Shown here: positions 10,560 to 21,259 of the stretch, in pieces | Layout of the letters: the number at the start of each line of letters is the position of its first letter | Position numbering within the stretch: the first letter of the stretch is position 1 | Source: Celoporthe dispersa | Taxonomy: Eukaryota; Ascomycota; Sordariomycetes; Diaporthales; Cryphonectriaceae | Length of the DNA stretch: 64,000 bases | Assembly (NCBI GenBank): GCA_016584495.1 | Contig: WAID01000002.1 | Span: 434,001-498,000, forward strand | Direction of reading: 5' to 3' | The notes under the pieces: generated by a model | Databases searched by the model: none | Told to the model about the DNA's origin: nothing | What the model saw: only the letters and a program-made list of their open reading frames with translations | Position numbers and translations under genes: made by a program

Positions 10560-11224
10560 ATGTCAAGACAACATCATGACAGAGAAGCACAACTCAGAGA
10601 TGTTAGACGGAAGTTGCACCAGCTAGATGGCGGGGAGCGTCTGCAGCTGTGGATGGAGTACACCAGACTTCAGGATCAGGATGGGGACACGCCTGTAAGC
10701 TGCCGCGGTGGCGCACGCGCGCTCGCCCACCTGCCCACAGGACCTCATCCCGGACCAGGAGCTGACGCCTAGATACCTGTCTGACCTGCCAGGACTGGCT
10801 GTCCGGCTGTATGCCCTATATGAAGCTGCACTCATGGTCAACAGACGATCCAAAGCACCCGAGGGCTGTCTTCAGCTACGAGGTGCCTAGCCACAACGCC
10901 AACCGGATGGGCAACATGCACGGCGGGTGCACTGCCTCCCTCTTTGATTTCGCGACGACCATGCCGCTCTGCCTGATAAACAAGCCCGGGTTCTGGTTCT
11001 ACCTGGGCGTGAGCAGGACGCTGAATGTGACGTACCTCAGGCCGATCCCTGTGGGCGAGAAGATCTTCATCGAGTGTGAGATTATGAGTATCGGGAAGAC
11101 GCTGTGTACGATCAGGGGCATCATGAGGAGGCAGAGCGATGGCGTCGCACTGGCGACCTGTGAGCACGGCAAGTTCAACACGGACCCAGAAGCCGGGCAG
11201 GGGAACGGCAAGAGTAGATTATAA
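10560..11224 (+). CDS. Hotdog-fold thioesterase (PaaI/ACOT13-like)
   Basis: Two exons, 10560-10694 and 10793-11224, give about 188 residues. The intron uses GTAAGC and the second CAG-type acceptor (CTGACCTGCCAG); the nearer acceptor at 10740 puts the rest out of frame. The hotdog core has GNMHGGCTASLFDFATTMPL (HGG at about 88-90), followed by SRTLNVTYLRPIPVGEKIF, the usual two signature blocks of the PaaI/4HBT thioesterase family. Such enzymes hydrolyse acyl-CoA thioesters. The natural acyl chain is unknown. The divergent neighbour is a peroxin, which is suggestive at most, and I see no clear C-terminal peroxisomal signal (it ends SRL plus stop, close to but not the canonical SKL-type tripeptide, and could be tested). 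An in-frame ATG at 10521 is an alternative start. Confidence 0.85.
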
Positions 11225-11368
11225 ACCTAGGTCTCTCTCTCTCTCTCTGTGCAGGGTGATTATGCCTTCCCGGGGTTGGCAACATGGAGAGAGAGATGGA
11301 CTCCCAAGCAATACAAGGCCCTCTTGACGGACCAGACCAGCCATCAGCCATACTTGTCATTTATTTTT

Positions 11369-11413
<45 letters not shown>

Positions 11414-12208
11414 GTCTCTCCCCCCTGCTTATCTCCTCAGAGACGGCATCTCTTGTGAGACGGCAGAAACTCCGAGGCGACTAATTCCAGGCGAGAAAGG
11501 GAAGCTACCATGTACTGTGGTACATTCTAGGTACAAACTGGGGAATTCCCTTCGCCCCTTCCCCCCCCAATCCCCAATGCCGAGTTGGCACTGCATTAAT
11601 GAATTAACACGCCAGCAACAGTTGCACCTTCCTTAACCCCAGATTTTGTCCGGGCGGTCCGACCCTGCCAACTCAGCATACGATATCGGACTTATGCTTA
11701 ACGCCTTGGGTTTTTGTCCCGCGCTGTCTCAGCTCAGCTCGTTCGAGCTTTACCTGTGATACGTGAGCCCTGGTCATAGCATAGCTACCCCTCCTCCCAT
11801 GGCCCCTTCGCCAGCTTTCTTTGTTTTTTCCCTTGTCTTGTTTTGAGAACTGCCACCATAGCAATCTGCCGACTCTAAAAGAGTCACCAAATGTACTGAG
11901 ACGACCGCAGCCCAAAGCAAAACAAATTCAACGTTTAGAGTTCCAAGGCACATACCATCCATTACCACACCGTCTCCTCTGACCCTGTCTCCCGCCCTCT
12001 CGTCCCAAAACAAGGCTCTGAGAACGCCTAGATCAGTTTGAAGAGACACTTGGCTGTCGATCCGTATTCGTTGGGCAGCGTTCGCCCTGGCAGACGTGCC
12101 CTGCTTCCTGGCCTGCGACTGCAGGCCTGCAGAGTCATCCTACACAAGAAGACCACATACACCAGTCACCAAATGGTGCTTCGGCGTGATCTCCGCTCAG
12201 CTCAGAAG
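11225..12208. other. Intergenic region with CT microsatellite
   Basis: No supported gene. Contains short CT runs near 11232 and the long CT tract at about 11373-11420, plus a GTACTGTGGTACA-type palindromic stretch near 11511. An in-frame upstream ATG at 12173 could extend the next gene by 12 residues. Confidence 0.6.
11373..11420. repeat. CT dinucleotide microsatellite
   Basis: An almost pure CT tract with a few GT interruptions at its 3' end. Directly visible. Confidence 0.92.
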
Positions 12209-14541
12209 ATGCCTCTTCTTACCCAGCTCCCCACCGAGATCATCACCGCCATCCTGTCTTTTACGGAGCCCAAAGATCTGGCCCAGGTGAACCTGACATG
12301 CAGATACCTCTACGCGCTCGTCAAGGACAATGCTGCCCTGTTCCGGGCTATGTATATCAACCTCCTCGTGAGTCCCAGCTTGCTGCTCCTGGGCGGACCT
12401 GACACGACCTCTCGACTACTAGAAAAGTACTGATCGGAGACAAACACGCGTTACAGGGCTATCCTCGCGCGGACCTCGACTGGACAGAGGAGGTCAAGGA
12501 CCTCGCGAGGTTCAAGGCCATCTGCGAGAGTCCAGACCCTCCGGTGAGCAATAAGAAGAGGCCTCCCCCTCCCCCTTACCCCCTCTCTTCTTCATCTGTA
12601 CGTGGATAGTATCTCACACAGAATGCCCCCCTTTCCTCTAGGAGTCTGAACTCGAGTTCGTCTTCGAGATGACGAACCGGGTGCTCTCGCGGTCCCCAAC
12701 CTTCAGCGAACGCCCCCAGATGAGCGCCGCCTATGAGTCTGGCCGTGGCGTGGACACCCTGCGCGAGTGCTTTGCCAACAACGCCGCCGTCGAGGCCTTC
12801 ATGTGCCGGTCATTCATCTTTCAGCGCGCCCGCGCCCCCATCAAGAGCTTCGACCAGCCCAAGCAGCCCCCCACGCGCGAGCAGCAGATGTCGGCCAAGC
12901 TGCACTGTCTGTTTGGCGACATGGTCCTCAACTATGGACGCACGCGGTCGACAAGGACGTACCCTTTTGCCTGTAGCAAGCTGTACGATATCAGGGAGTA
13001 CACCCAGAGGACCAGATGGGGTCCCGTAAGTCCCCCCCTCCCCCCTTCCCCCCCTTCTTCTCTTTCTTGGATTTCCTTCCTCTCCGTCCGGATACGGTGG
13101 CTGATAAATTTGGTGTGTCCGTAGTTTCTTGATGAGGGCCGAGGGCCGATCAGGCCAGGTCATGGAGGCGCAGCCCAGCTGGTCCCGCCCGAGGATCGCG
13201 TGGACTGGGAGAAGGTCGAGGCCATCATGATCGTGCTCTGGTCCAACATGAAACAGCAGGAGCTGGACCGCCTGCCCGTGTTTAACTCGTTCTGGAGAGT
13301 CCCTTTCGCGGGCTGCTGGCCCAATAGCTACATTCCCCTCGAGCTGGACGAGCTGGCCGAGATAGAAGAGACGCCGGAGGACCCGTACGGCATCTCTGGA
13401 ACCTATCTGAGGGTATGTTCACCTCCTCCCTCTTCGCCTCCCATGGGAAGAGAATTCTTCTCTCCCTCGGGGTGGGGCCCTGAAGACAAACGCCAGGACG
13501 AGACTGACTGACTGGCTGGCTGGCTGTCTCCTTCACCAGATCATCTGTTTCCTCGACTATAACGACTTCTACGCCTTCAACTTCCCACCTCATGACTTCC
13601 TGCCGAATCACGTCCCGCGTCCCTCTCTCGACGAGACCGAGGCCACGCGCCTCCCTCGTCATGAAGATCTGGGTCACCAGCGTTGACCCGCCGGGCCCCG
13701 AGGACCACCAGGACCACCCCGTCGTCCACTTCAAGGGGATCACGCGGTCCCTCGACGCGAGCTGGCCTGACAATGGAAGCTCTGAGCTCAAAGGTATTAA
13801 TCAGAAGGGTATTTTCTTGATTTTTACTTATTCTTATCCACCCAACCCCCCTTTTCCGCTGGAACGTCATGTGGCTGATAGTCTCGTTTCCCACATCTGT
13901 AGGATCCGTACGAATGACGCGAGAGGGCGAGGTCCACTGGACGACCTACTCCATCTTCAACGGCGAATCGCGCTGGCGCAGCGAGGGCATCCAGCTCGGA
14001 GGCATCAAGTCGAGCAGGGTGATTGGGACTTGGTTTGACTCGTACGCCTTCCCCACCCCCCCCTCCTTCTACACCCACGAACGAGAAGCGCTGACGTCTG
14101 GTCTCTGGAACAGGGGCTACGATCCCTCCGGCCCCTGTGGCCCAAGCGCCTTTTGGAAGATAGGCGACAGACTTGTCGGCACCGACGATGACGGTACGCT
14201 CCCTGCTCCCCATACCTCCTTCGTCATGCTCACCTGAACCTGTCGCTCACACACGAGGATCTCTGCAGAAATCACCAAGCTTGATTGCCTGCCCCTCATT
14301 GAGGCCCCCGACCCCGACAGCAATGTCCCCGGGCTCAGTCTTCTCCACGGTCTCGGCCTCGGTGGCTACGGTGCCTCCTCGGTTGTGGTTCAGGTAAGCT
14401 TTATGTTTCCAGAGATGACGGGGCTGGATTATAGATACAACAAGGAACGCCATCGTGACTAATGCGCTCTCATCTGCTTGGTTTCAGAATGGCTCGGAGG
14501 ATGAGGACTCTGACAGTGGTGATGATGGCTGGAAGCTCTGA
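12209..14541 (+). CDS. F-box protein, nine exons, one frameshift in exon 5
   Basis: Exons: 12209-12367, 12457-12543, 12642-13025, 13125-13412, 13540-13793, 13903-14041, 14114-14193, 14269-14393, 14488-14541. The N-terminus is an F-box (LPTEIITAILSF...LAQVNLTCRYLYALV), so the protein probably recruits substrates to an SCF ubiquitin ligase through Skp1. The long C-terminal part has blocks such as IICFLDYNDFYAF, MKIWVTSVDPPGPED, EVHWTTYSIFNGESRW and YDPSGPCGPSAFWKIGD, which look like a family restricted to filamentous fungi. The tail is acidic (EDEDSDSGDDGW). All introns have GT...AG borders and consistent phase, except that exon 5 is one base too long: the frame changes at the C-run 13653-13655 (ATRL|VMKIWV). 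Without correction the protein ends near 13686. The substrate is unknown. Confidence 0.8.
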
Positions 14542-15319
14542 TGTGCCTGGGTGTGGATATGGAGTTGCCGCGGCGGTCTAGTTCTAATGGTATCTGCATG
14601 ATTGAGGAGGAGGAGAAGTCGGAGGAGTCGTCGTCGTAAAGGGCTGATTCATCTGGATGGGGTGGTAAGTTAATGTGTTTATTTTATTATTATTTTTTTG
14701 GGGGCGGGGCCGATGAGATGGTGGCCAGGTGTTCATAGGGGTCGAGGGGCACATAAGGCCTAGTCTGGCATTTTGAGTTCTGAGCTTTCTGCAAGTTTCA
14801 TCATTATGGACGCCGTGCGTTCATTAGTTTGCAATTCCACCACGTAAACTCCGTCATGTACAAAAAAAAGGAAGAAAAAAAAATTACAGGAACCAATAAC
14901 AACGACAGGCTATGTGAGAAGCAGAGTGTAGAAAAGAAGAAGAAAAACAAAGATAATAATGCAGAAAGGGGTATATAAATGTGCACACATTGCCTCCCGA
15001 GCCAGCCACCATCCGCTCCGCTTAAACAGCACGATCCGCCCTTTAGAAAACCCAGGGGCTTACTCCTGAGACACACAGAGAGAGAGGGAGGGGGGGAAAG
15101 GTGTCGGCTCCATGAGTAGACCGGCATCAAACAACTCTTACTTTCCACTTTCCTTTCTGAGTTCCTCCTCCTGATGATGAGATTCATCCCCTTGACCAAA
15201 TGTTTTGTCTGGATCGTTCCTCCCGAGGGAAAAGAGGGGGGGGGGGGGAGATGTCGTCATCACCATCACCACCATCGTCGTCGTCGTCGTCGTCGTCGTC
15301 GTCATCATGATCATCATCA
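14542..15319. other. Intergenic region between convergent genes
   Basis: The F-box gene and the C2H2 gene converge here. Contains A-rich stretches, a G-run at about 15238-15248 and the start of a CGT/CAT repeat. No gene seen; mostly 3' UTR sequence. Confidence 0.6.
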
Positions 15320-15326
15320 TCAGACC
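15276..15326. repeat. CGT/CAT trinucleotide repeat
   Basis: Tandem CGT units passing into CAT units. It overlaps the stop codon and last codons of the C2H2 gene at 15320, so its length could affect the 3' end. Confidence 0.85.
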
Positions 15327-18300
15327 AACGTGCCGGCGTTCAGCTGCACGCAGTTGCTCAGTAGCGTGGCGCCCTCGTGCAGCAGCTCCCACCTGGTGGT
15401 CAGGAAGGTGTCCTTGAGGACCAGCAGCAGGCAGCTGTTGTTGTTGAGGCCCTTGGTGGTCCGCAGGGTCTCGGGGTTGTCCGTGCCGCCGTAGGTGATC
15501 AGGTACTCCCTCATCTGGCGGACCTGCTCGGCGCGGCTGGTGGGGATGACGGCGTCCGGGCAGGCGCCCTCGAGGGCGTGCCCGTAGCTCCAGATCACCA
15601 GGGCCGAGAAGTACAGCACCCACGGCCTGTTGAGCAGGACATCGTCCCGGGCCACGTACGGCGGCTCCGTGTCCCTGCCGTGGTGGGGCTGGCGGCTGCT
15701 GTTGTTGTTGTTGTTGTGATTATACCGCGGGTTGCCGCTGCCCTCGACGAGCACCGAGTACAGGAACTTGAGGGCGTACCACGTGGCGTCGCGGGCCCGG
15801 ACCGAGGGGGCCCAGATGTCCTTCATGCGGCGCTGGGCGCTGTTGAGGTCCTGGGCGCCGATGGCGCGGCCCAGGAGGCGCCTGGCGCGGGCAAAGATCT
15901 GGCAGTCCACGATGTCGACGTGCATGGCCATGTGGGCGAGGTGGTGGAGGACGACGCGGCTCTCGAAGACGGTGTTGGCGTCGCCGGGGCGGTCCGGGGA
16001 CGAGTTGTTGAAGGCGTACGGGTCGGACGGGTTCTCGCCCTTCTTGAGGGACTTGTCGAAGTCGTGCTTCCACGAGTCGAAGGCCCGGGTGAGGGTCGCG
16101 CGCCACTTGTCCCGGCCGCCCAGGGCGGAGGAGACGCCGCCGCCCAGGGAGTTGACCTGCAGGTCCCGCTGGTTCATGTACCAGCTGACGTTGAGCAGGC
16201 CGGCCATCAGGATCATGCGGCCGAAGCAGTTGGTCTGGACCTCCCTGGCCGCTGAGGGTGCGCTTCAGGCCCTCGAGGAACGGGATGGGCTTCAGGCCGT
16301 TGGACATGAGGTTCGCCTCGATCCGGCCCACCTCGGCGCCGCTCGTCGCCCTCCACAGCTTCTCGTCGCAGGGCAGGGGCAGGCGCATCTCGTGCGCCAC
16401 CATGACGGTCGAGTGGCCGAACATGGTGGCGTGGATGGAGTCGATGACGAAGGCGGCGAAGGCGGCGCGGCGGGTGGCCTCGTTGGTGATCCAGTGGTTC
16501 CACCACTCGTCGGCGGTGTGCGCCACGCCCGAGGTGGACGAGTGGCGGGAGCTGTTCCTGTCGTCCCTCGGGTTCGGGGGCGAGTCCAGCGCCGACTTGC
16601 CGATGAGGGACCGGCCGCGGCGCATGAGGGTGATGGTGGTGGCGTGGTGGATGTGGGCGCGCTCGTGCAGCTCCCTCGACGAGTACATCTTCTCGTAGAG
16701 CTCGAGGAGGATGAGGGTCTGGAACAGCCACAGCTTGGCGGGCGGGCGGAAGCTGCTGTCCATGAACGTCTCCCACCTGAGGTGCCAGGCCAGGAAGTTG
16801 GACAGCTCGGCGCCGGCCATGGTCACCTTGGGCCCGTGGGCCTTGTCCAGGCAGGCCGCGCCGATGGCCATGACGGAGATGAGCAGCAGGATGGGCGCCC
16901 TGTCGGGCGAGAAGGTGGGCTTGTGCAGGATGGGGATCTGGTCGCTGAAGTGCACCCAGTACGAGCCGATGTAGGCCTGCATCATCTTGCGGCCGAGCAT
17001 GTGGTGGTCGTCGGAGCGGTCCCCCTCGATGAAGGCCTCCCGCTTGTGCTCCACCGGGGCGCGGCCGTTCTCGTGAAACCTCTCCTTGATGAACTCGAAG
17101 ACCTCGGCCGCCTTCTCCTCCGAGATGACCGTCTCGGGGAGGTTCTGGTCCAGGAGGTTGTTGACGGCCATGACCTGCTGCGCACCGCCCGCCGGGAAGT
17201 AGCCGACCTGGGCGGGCTCCGTCCCATAATACGGGATACTGATTTAAAACGCACAGGTCAGCGACGATGCTGCTGCTCCGGCCCGGACAGGAGGCCACCA
17301 CCACCACACCACCAAAAAAGGAAAAGAAACGAAAAAAAAAAAAGGGGGGGGGGACATGGACCACCGCTTACTTGTTATACTGGGGCATCATCTGGTTGAG
17401 CTGGGCGCTCTCGCCGGCGTGGGTGTTGAACAGATAGGCCATAAAGTCCTCGGGCATGCCGACGTAGGGAGACTTGTTCAGCACGCTGTCGCTGCCAAAC
17501 ACGGTCATGGTGGTCTGGCTCGTCATGTTGTCCAGCAGGACCATCTCGCCTGTGGACTGCGGCTGCCCCGAGAAGGGCTCGCCCATGTCGTGCTGAGGAG
17601 GGCCGTAGCCCTGGGGGCCGCCGCCGCCGCCGCCGCCGCCGTCCCTGGGCACGGCTGCCGAGGAGGGCGGCGCGGACTGCGAGAAGTTGGAAGGGGGCAG
17701 GCTGAAGGCGGGGAAGCTCGCGTGGGCCGAGTAGGGGGTGGCGGACTGGGGGTGCCGCCCGCGTGGCCCTGGAAGCCGTGCTGTGACGCGGGGGACAGGA
17801 CGCCGTAGGCCGGCATGCCGGTCTGGACCGAGGGGCGCTGCGGGCCGGTGGGCGAGTGCTGGGCCTGCTGCGGGCCCGACAGCTGTCCGTAGGGGCCATC
17901 GGGGCGCATGTAGCCGGCGCCGTTGGGGTGCGGACCGCCGGCGTGAGGGAAGACGGGCGGGGTGTTTGTCATGGGCGTGTAGGGGCTTGCCGTGACGTCC
18001 TGGAACTGAGGGTGCAGCGGCGGCCTGGCGTAGGCACTGCCTGGCCTGTTGGCCTCGGGCGAGATGGAGCCGGGCGCAGGGAACCCGTGGCGGCCGTCGT
18101 GCCCGCCAGGAGACAGCTGGCCGCCGATGGTCGACTCTCTCCTGCTGAGCGTCGAGCCCTTTGCCGTGTGCCGCTCCTTGTGCCTGTTGCACAGGTCGAG
18201 CCGGACGAACTGCCGGTCGCAGTCCGGAAAGTCACACTTGTAGATCTGCTTTGGGTTGTGGTTGAGCTGGTGGCGGTAGCTAAACGGGAAGGGCCACAGG

Positions 18301-18683
18301 GAGAGAGGCGCAGCAGCTGGTCAGCCTAGAGAAGGGGAGAGAAAGGGGGGGGTGAGGGGGGGAGGGGATCCTGCAGACAGGTGCTCAGCTCTCGAGTAGC
18401 TCTTCCCACAGCCGTCGTGAGGGCACTCGAACTTCTTGTCCAGGCCCTTGCGGCTCCGGCGGCGCTTCCGGTTGGGACCCTCCTCGGCGTTGGACGAGTT
18501 GTCCTGGTTGTCGTCTCCGTCTTCAGCGTGGTCATCGTCGGCGCCACCACGGTGGTGATGGTGGTGGTCGTCCCCGTGTCTCATGTTGTCTGGAGGGGTG
18601 GGCTCCTGCATGGGAGACATGCCTCCGGGCGCTATCATGCCGGGCGCACTGTGGCCAGGCCGTGACGACAAGACTGAGGTCAT
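15320..18683 (-). CDS. C2H2 zinc-finger transcription factor with fungal-specific regulatory domain
   Basis: Three exons: 18379-18683, 17372-18279 and 15320-17238 (about 1043 residues after two corrections). Two tandem C2H2 fingers lie at about residues 87-139 (C87, C92, H105, H109; C117, C122, H135, H139), preceded by a basic RKRRRSRKG patch. A Pro/Gly/Gln-rich linker holds a poly-Gly run. The rest is a fungal-specific transcription factor middle domain (FSDQIPILHKPTF, ARLW-like KLWLFQTLILLELYEKM, WYMNQRDLQVNSLGG). This layout is known in a conserved fungal family of nuclear regulators; targets are unknown. The first intron splits finger 1 and has a weak donor, GTCTGC. Two single-base errors are implied: one missing base in the G-run at 17748-17752 and one extra base at 16243-16245. 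The start at 18683 was chosen over 18713 because it begins a Ser/Pro leader; both are in frame. Confidence 0.83.
17618..17642. repeat. GCC-type repeat inside the C2H2 gene
   Basis: Tandem CCG units that encode a poly-glycine run of about eight residues in the linker of the C2H2 protein. Confidence 0.8.
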
Positions 18684-19043
18684 GGTCTGGCTCGTCGGGC
18701 GGGCCCTGCACACGCTCGTTGGGCCGGGGGGGGGGGGGGGGGCGAGCAGCCGAGGGAGGAGGAGGGATCAGGAAGGAGAAAGAAGAAGGGATCGAGAAGA
18801 ACAAGAACGATAGGCGGTTCAGGGACGCGGCTCGGGAGAACGAATTTGTAACCCGTGGGCGAATCGGAGGTGGTCGAGTTGACGTGACACTACAGCCCGG
18901 CGCAACCCAGCGGCGCACTTCCCAGAGCGGAGGGCTGACGCTCCGTATACAAGACAAACACACCAAGGACGAGCAGAAAAGAGAGACGAAAAGAGGAAGA
19001 AGAGAAAAAATAAAACCCAAGTCACCACCGCCCCTCTGTGTTG

Positions 19044-19085
19044 GTGTGTGTGCGTGTGCGTGTGTGTGTGTGTGTGTTTGTGTGT
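19044..19085. repeat. GT dinucleotide microsatellite
   Basis: GT units with GC interruptions, upstream of the C2H2 gene. Confidence 0.9.
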
Positions 19086-20153
19086 AAACCAAGGGCGGCT
19101 CGACTTGTTTGGGGAGGTGACGCTAATGCGTGCGCTCTGCTTCTCTAAAAAAAAGGCCAGTCACTTGTCACCGAGCTGAGATCTCATCCGCGACAGGCCA
19201 GTGACTGATCAAGTGGGCATGATCAGGGGCAGGAAACGGCCGCGGGAGGGAGAGGGCGGGGGGAAACTGGGCGCGCAACACGAATCCCCGGAAGGCTTTT
19301 CTCAAGAATACTGTCCAGAAAGAGGAAAACAAAAAGATGGAGACCAGATAAAAGGTTCCTTTTTGTTATTGCTGAGAAATCCTGCAAGAAAGATTAGTAT
19401 TCAGAGAGAGAGAGAGAAGAAAACACAAAAAAGGTAGTAGTAATTAAAAAAGAAAAGAAAAAAAACACCCCCCAAAAAAAAGCACACAACGTCTCGTCGG
19501 GAAAGATTGGGCCCCCGATGCCAAGGGGCAGTAGTCAGTCGTGCGAACCGGACAGCGAGCGCGTTGGAGGAATAGGCTGGACAAAACGGGGAATGCATGG
19601 CCGGTAAGAAGTGGATAGCAGCGGTAGAAGGGACAGAGAAAATGGGAAAGCAGGGGAGGGGGGGGGTTACTGGGCGCTGGGTCGAGAGAAGAAGGGGTGT
19701 GTGTACGGAGTACTGTGGTACAGCACCGGCCACTGCAGCCTAAACAAGCATGTTCCGCAGACTCTAGGCGATAGCAGATATCAATGCAGTGCAGTAGGTG
19801 CTCCTGGAAGCCTCCGGGACGTGCATCACTCGTTCACCAGGTAATCAGGGAGCTGCTGCTGCTGCCGCCTCGCCTTCTTGTTGTTGCTGCCCTGCGTAAC
19901 GTGCCGAGCAACACAGTAGTAGTTGTTAATCTGACGGCAGACTTGTAAGGGGGGCCATCGTGGGTACACTCGTACAGCGGGCCCCCGCCGCGGGGATCGA
20001 CAACGACGAGAGATCCAGTGGCCGAGGAGATAGGTGCGCGGTGGCGATGAGGGAGCGGTGCAGTCCTCAGGAGGGGGGGGGGGGGATGGAGAAGGAGTAG
20101 AGAGACGGTAGGAGGAGCAACAGGAGAGGTCTGACCTTTTGGACGAGAGCTGT

Positions 20154-20155
<2 letters not shown>

Positions 20156-20193
<38 letters not shown>
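20156..20193. repeat. GT dinucleotide microsatellite
   Basis: An uninterrupted run of about 18 GT units in the gene-poor region. Confidence 0.92.
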
Positions 20194-20195
<2 letters not shown>

Positions 20196-20368
20196 GGACG
20201 GGGTTGGTAAGAGGCGGCGTCGAGGTTCCAAGACACCGAGGCCTGAACTTTGTTTTTTTTCTTTCTCTTTTTTTGGGTCGGGTGTCACCACGGAGGGTTG
20301 TTTGTTGTGTGTGGGCTTTTCGGACCTGGAACCTAGGCTGTACGATGGATGGATCGAGTTCGAGTGAG

Positions 20369-20383
20369 CGAGAGAGAAGAGAG

Positions 20384-20415
<32 letters not shown>

Positions 20416-20416
20416 C
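20369..20416. repeat. GA-rich microsatellite
   Basis: GA repeats, interrupted at the 5' end and pure at the 3' end. Confidence 0.9.
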
Positions 20417-21238
20417 GAAGGAGGACGCGGGTCTCGTGTGGCCCACCCTCCCCCGTTTACCCCCGGCGTCCTGTGTGGAAGCTTCTGTTGCAGATAGAAG
20501 CATCGACCGTTGGAGGTGTAGCCCTGTCGTCGGTTTAGGCTCGCCACGGGAGATCAAGCGTCTCGGGTTCCCCGTCTCTGCAGGTTGTCGTCCCTTTTTT
20601 TTTCTCTTTTTTTTCCCCCTAAATTAATTATTCTTTTCTGGGGGAAAGGGAGTGGGATGGAGAGGTGAAAGGTCGGCGGGAGCTGGCGGCGCGCGTGTGG
20701 GGGTCCTGTCCGGTCTTATTATGGGATTGCGGCCAGGCCCGCCTCTGTCCTGCAAGCCGTCCCAGGTTTCCATGTCCACAGATGCTAAACCCACGTCGCT
20801 CTTTTTTTTGCCTTTATTATATATATTTTTTTCTTTTCCTTTTTCCTTTTTATCTTTCTGCTTCCCTTTTTGCAATCAAGACTCGCCTCCACGCTAAGGG
20901 CCTGTATCATCATTCCCAACCATGCTCGTCCTACCAGGTCTTTTGGTAAGAGAGAAAGAAAAAAAAAGAGACGAAGGAAAAAAACTACAGAGGGTATTGG
21001 CACGCGACAGGCGGCGCGACCGAGTTCCGGTGCCAAGTAGAGTGAGAGACAAACCCGCGCCCTTCGCAACATTTCCTCCCTCTTCCAAATCCAACTCTCT
21101 CTCTCTCTCTACCTTGTAAAGACAGGTAAATTATTACCCGCCAGCCCTGCCATGGGAAAGGGATTGTCGTCCCGATCGAGCCCTCTCTGGTATGCTGTGG
21201 TCCTGCTCAGCCCGCATCCTCCCCAGCCTTTTCCAAAG

Positions 21239-21259
21239 AAAAAAAAAAAAAAAAAAAAA
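21239..21259. repeat. Poly-A tract
   Basis: About 21 consecutive A residues. There is no retroelement sequence upstream to explain it as a poly-A tail. Confidence 0.85.

Noticed and set aside
15732..17399. 555-codon open frame on the plus strand
   Set aside because: It lies antisense to the C2H2 regulator and mirrors its GC-rich codon pattern; it has no domain and is a shadow frame.
21239..21259. Poly-A tract as a retroelement tail
   Set aside because: No reverse transcriptase, element body or target duplication is visible upstream.
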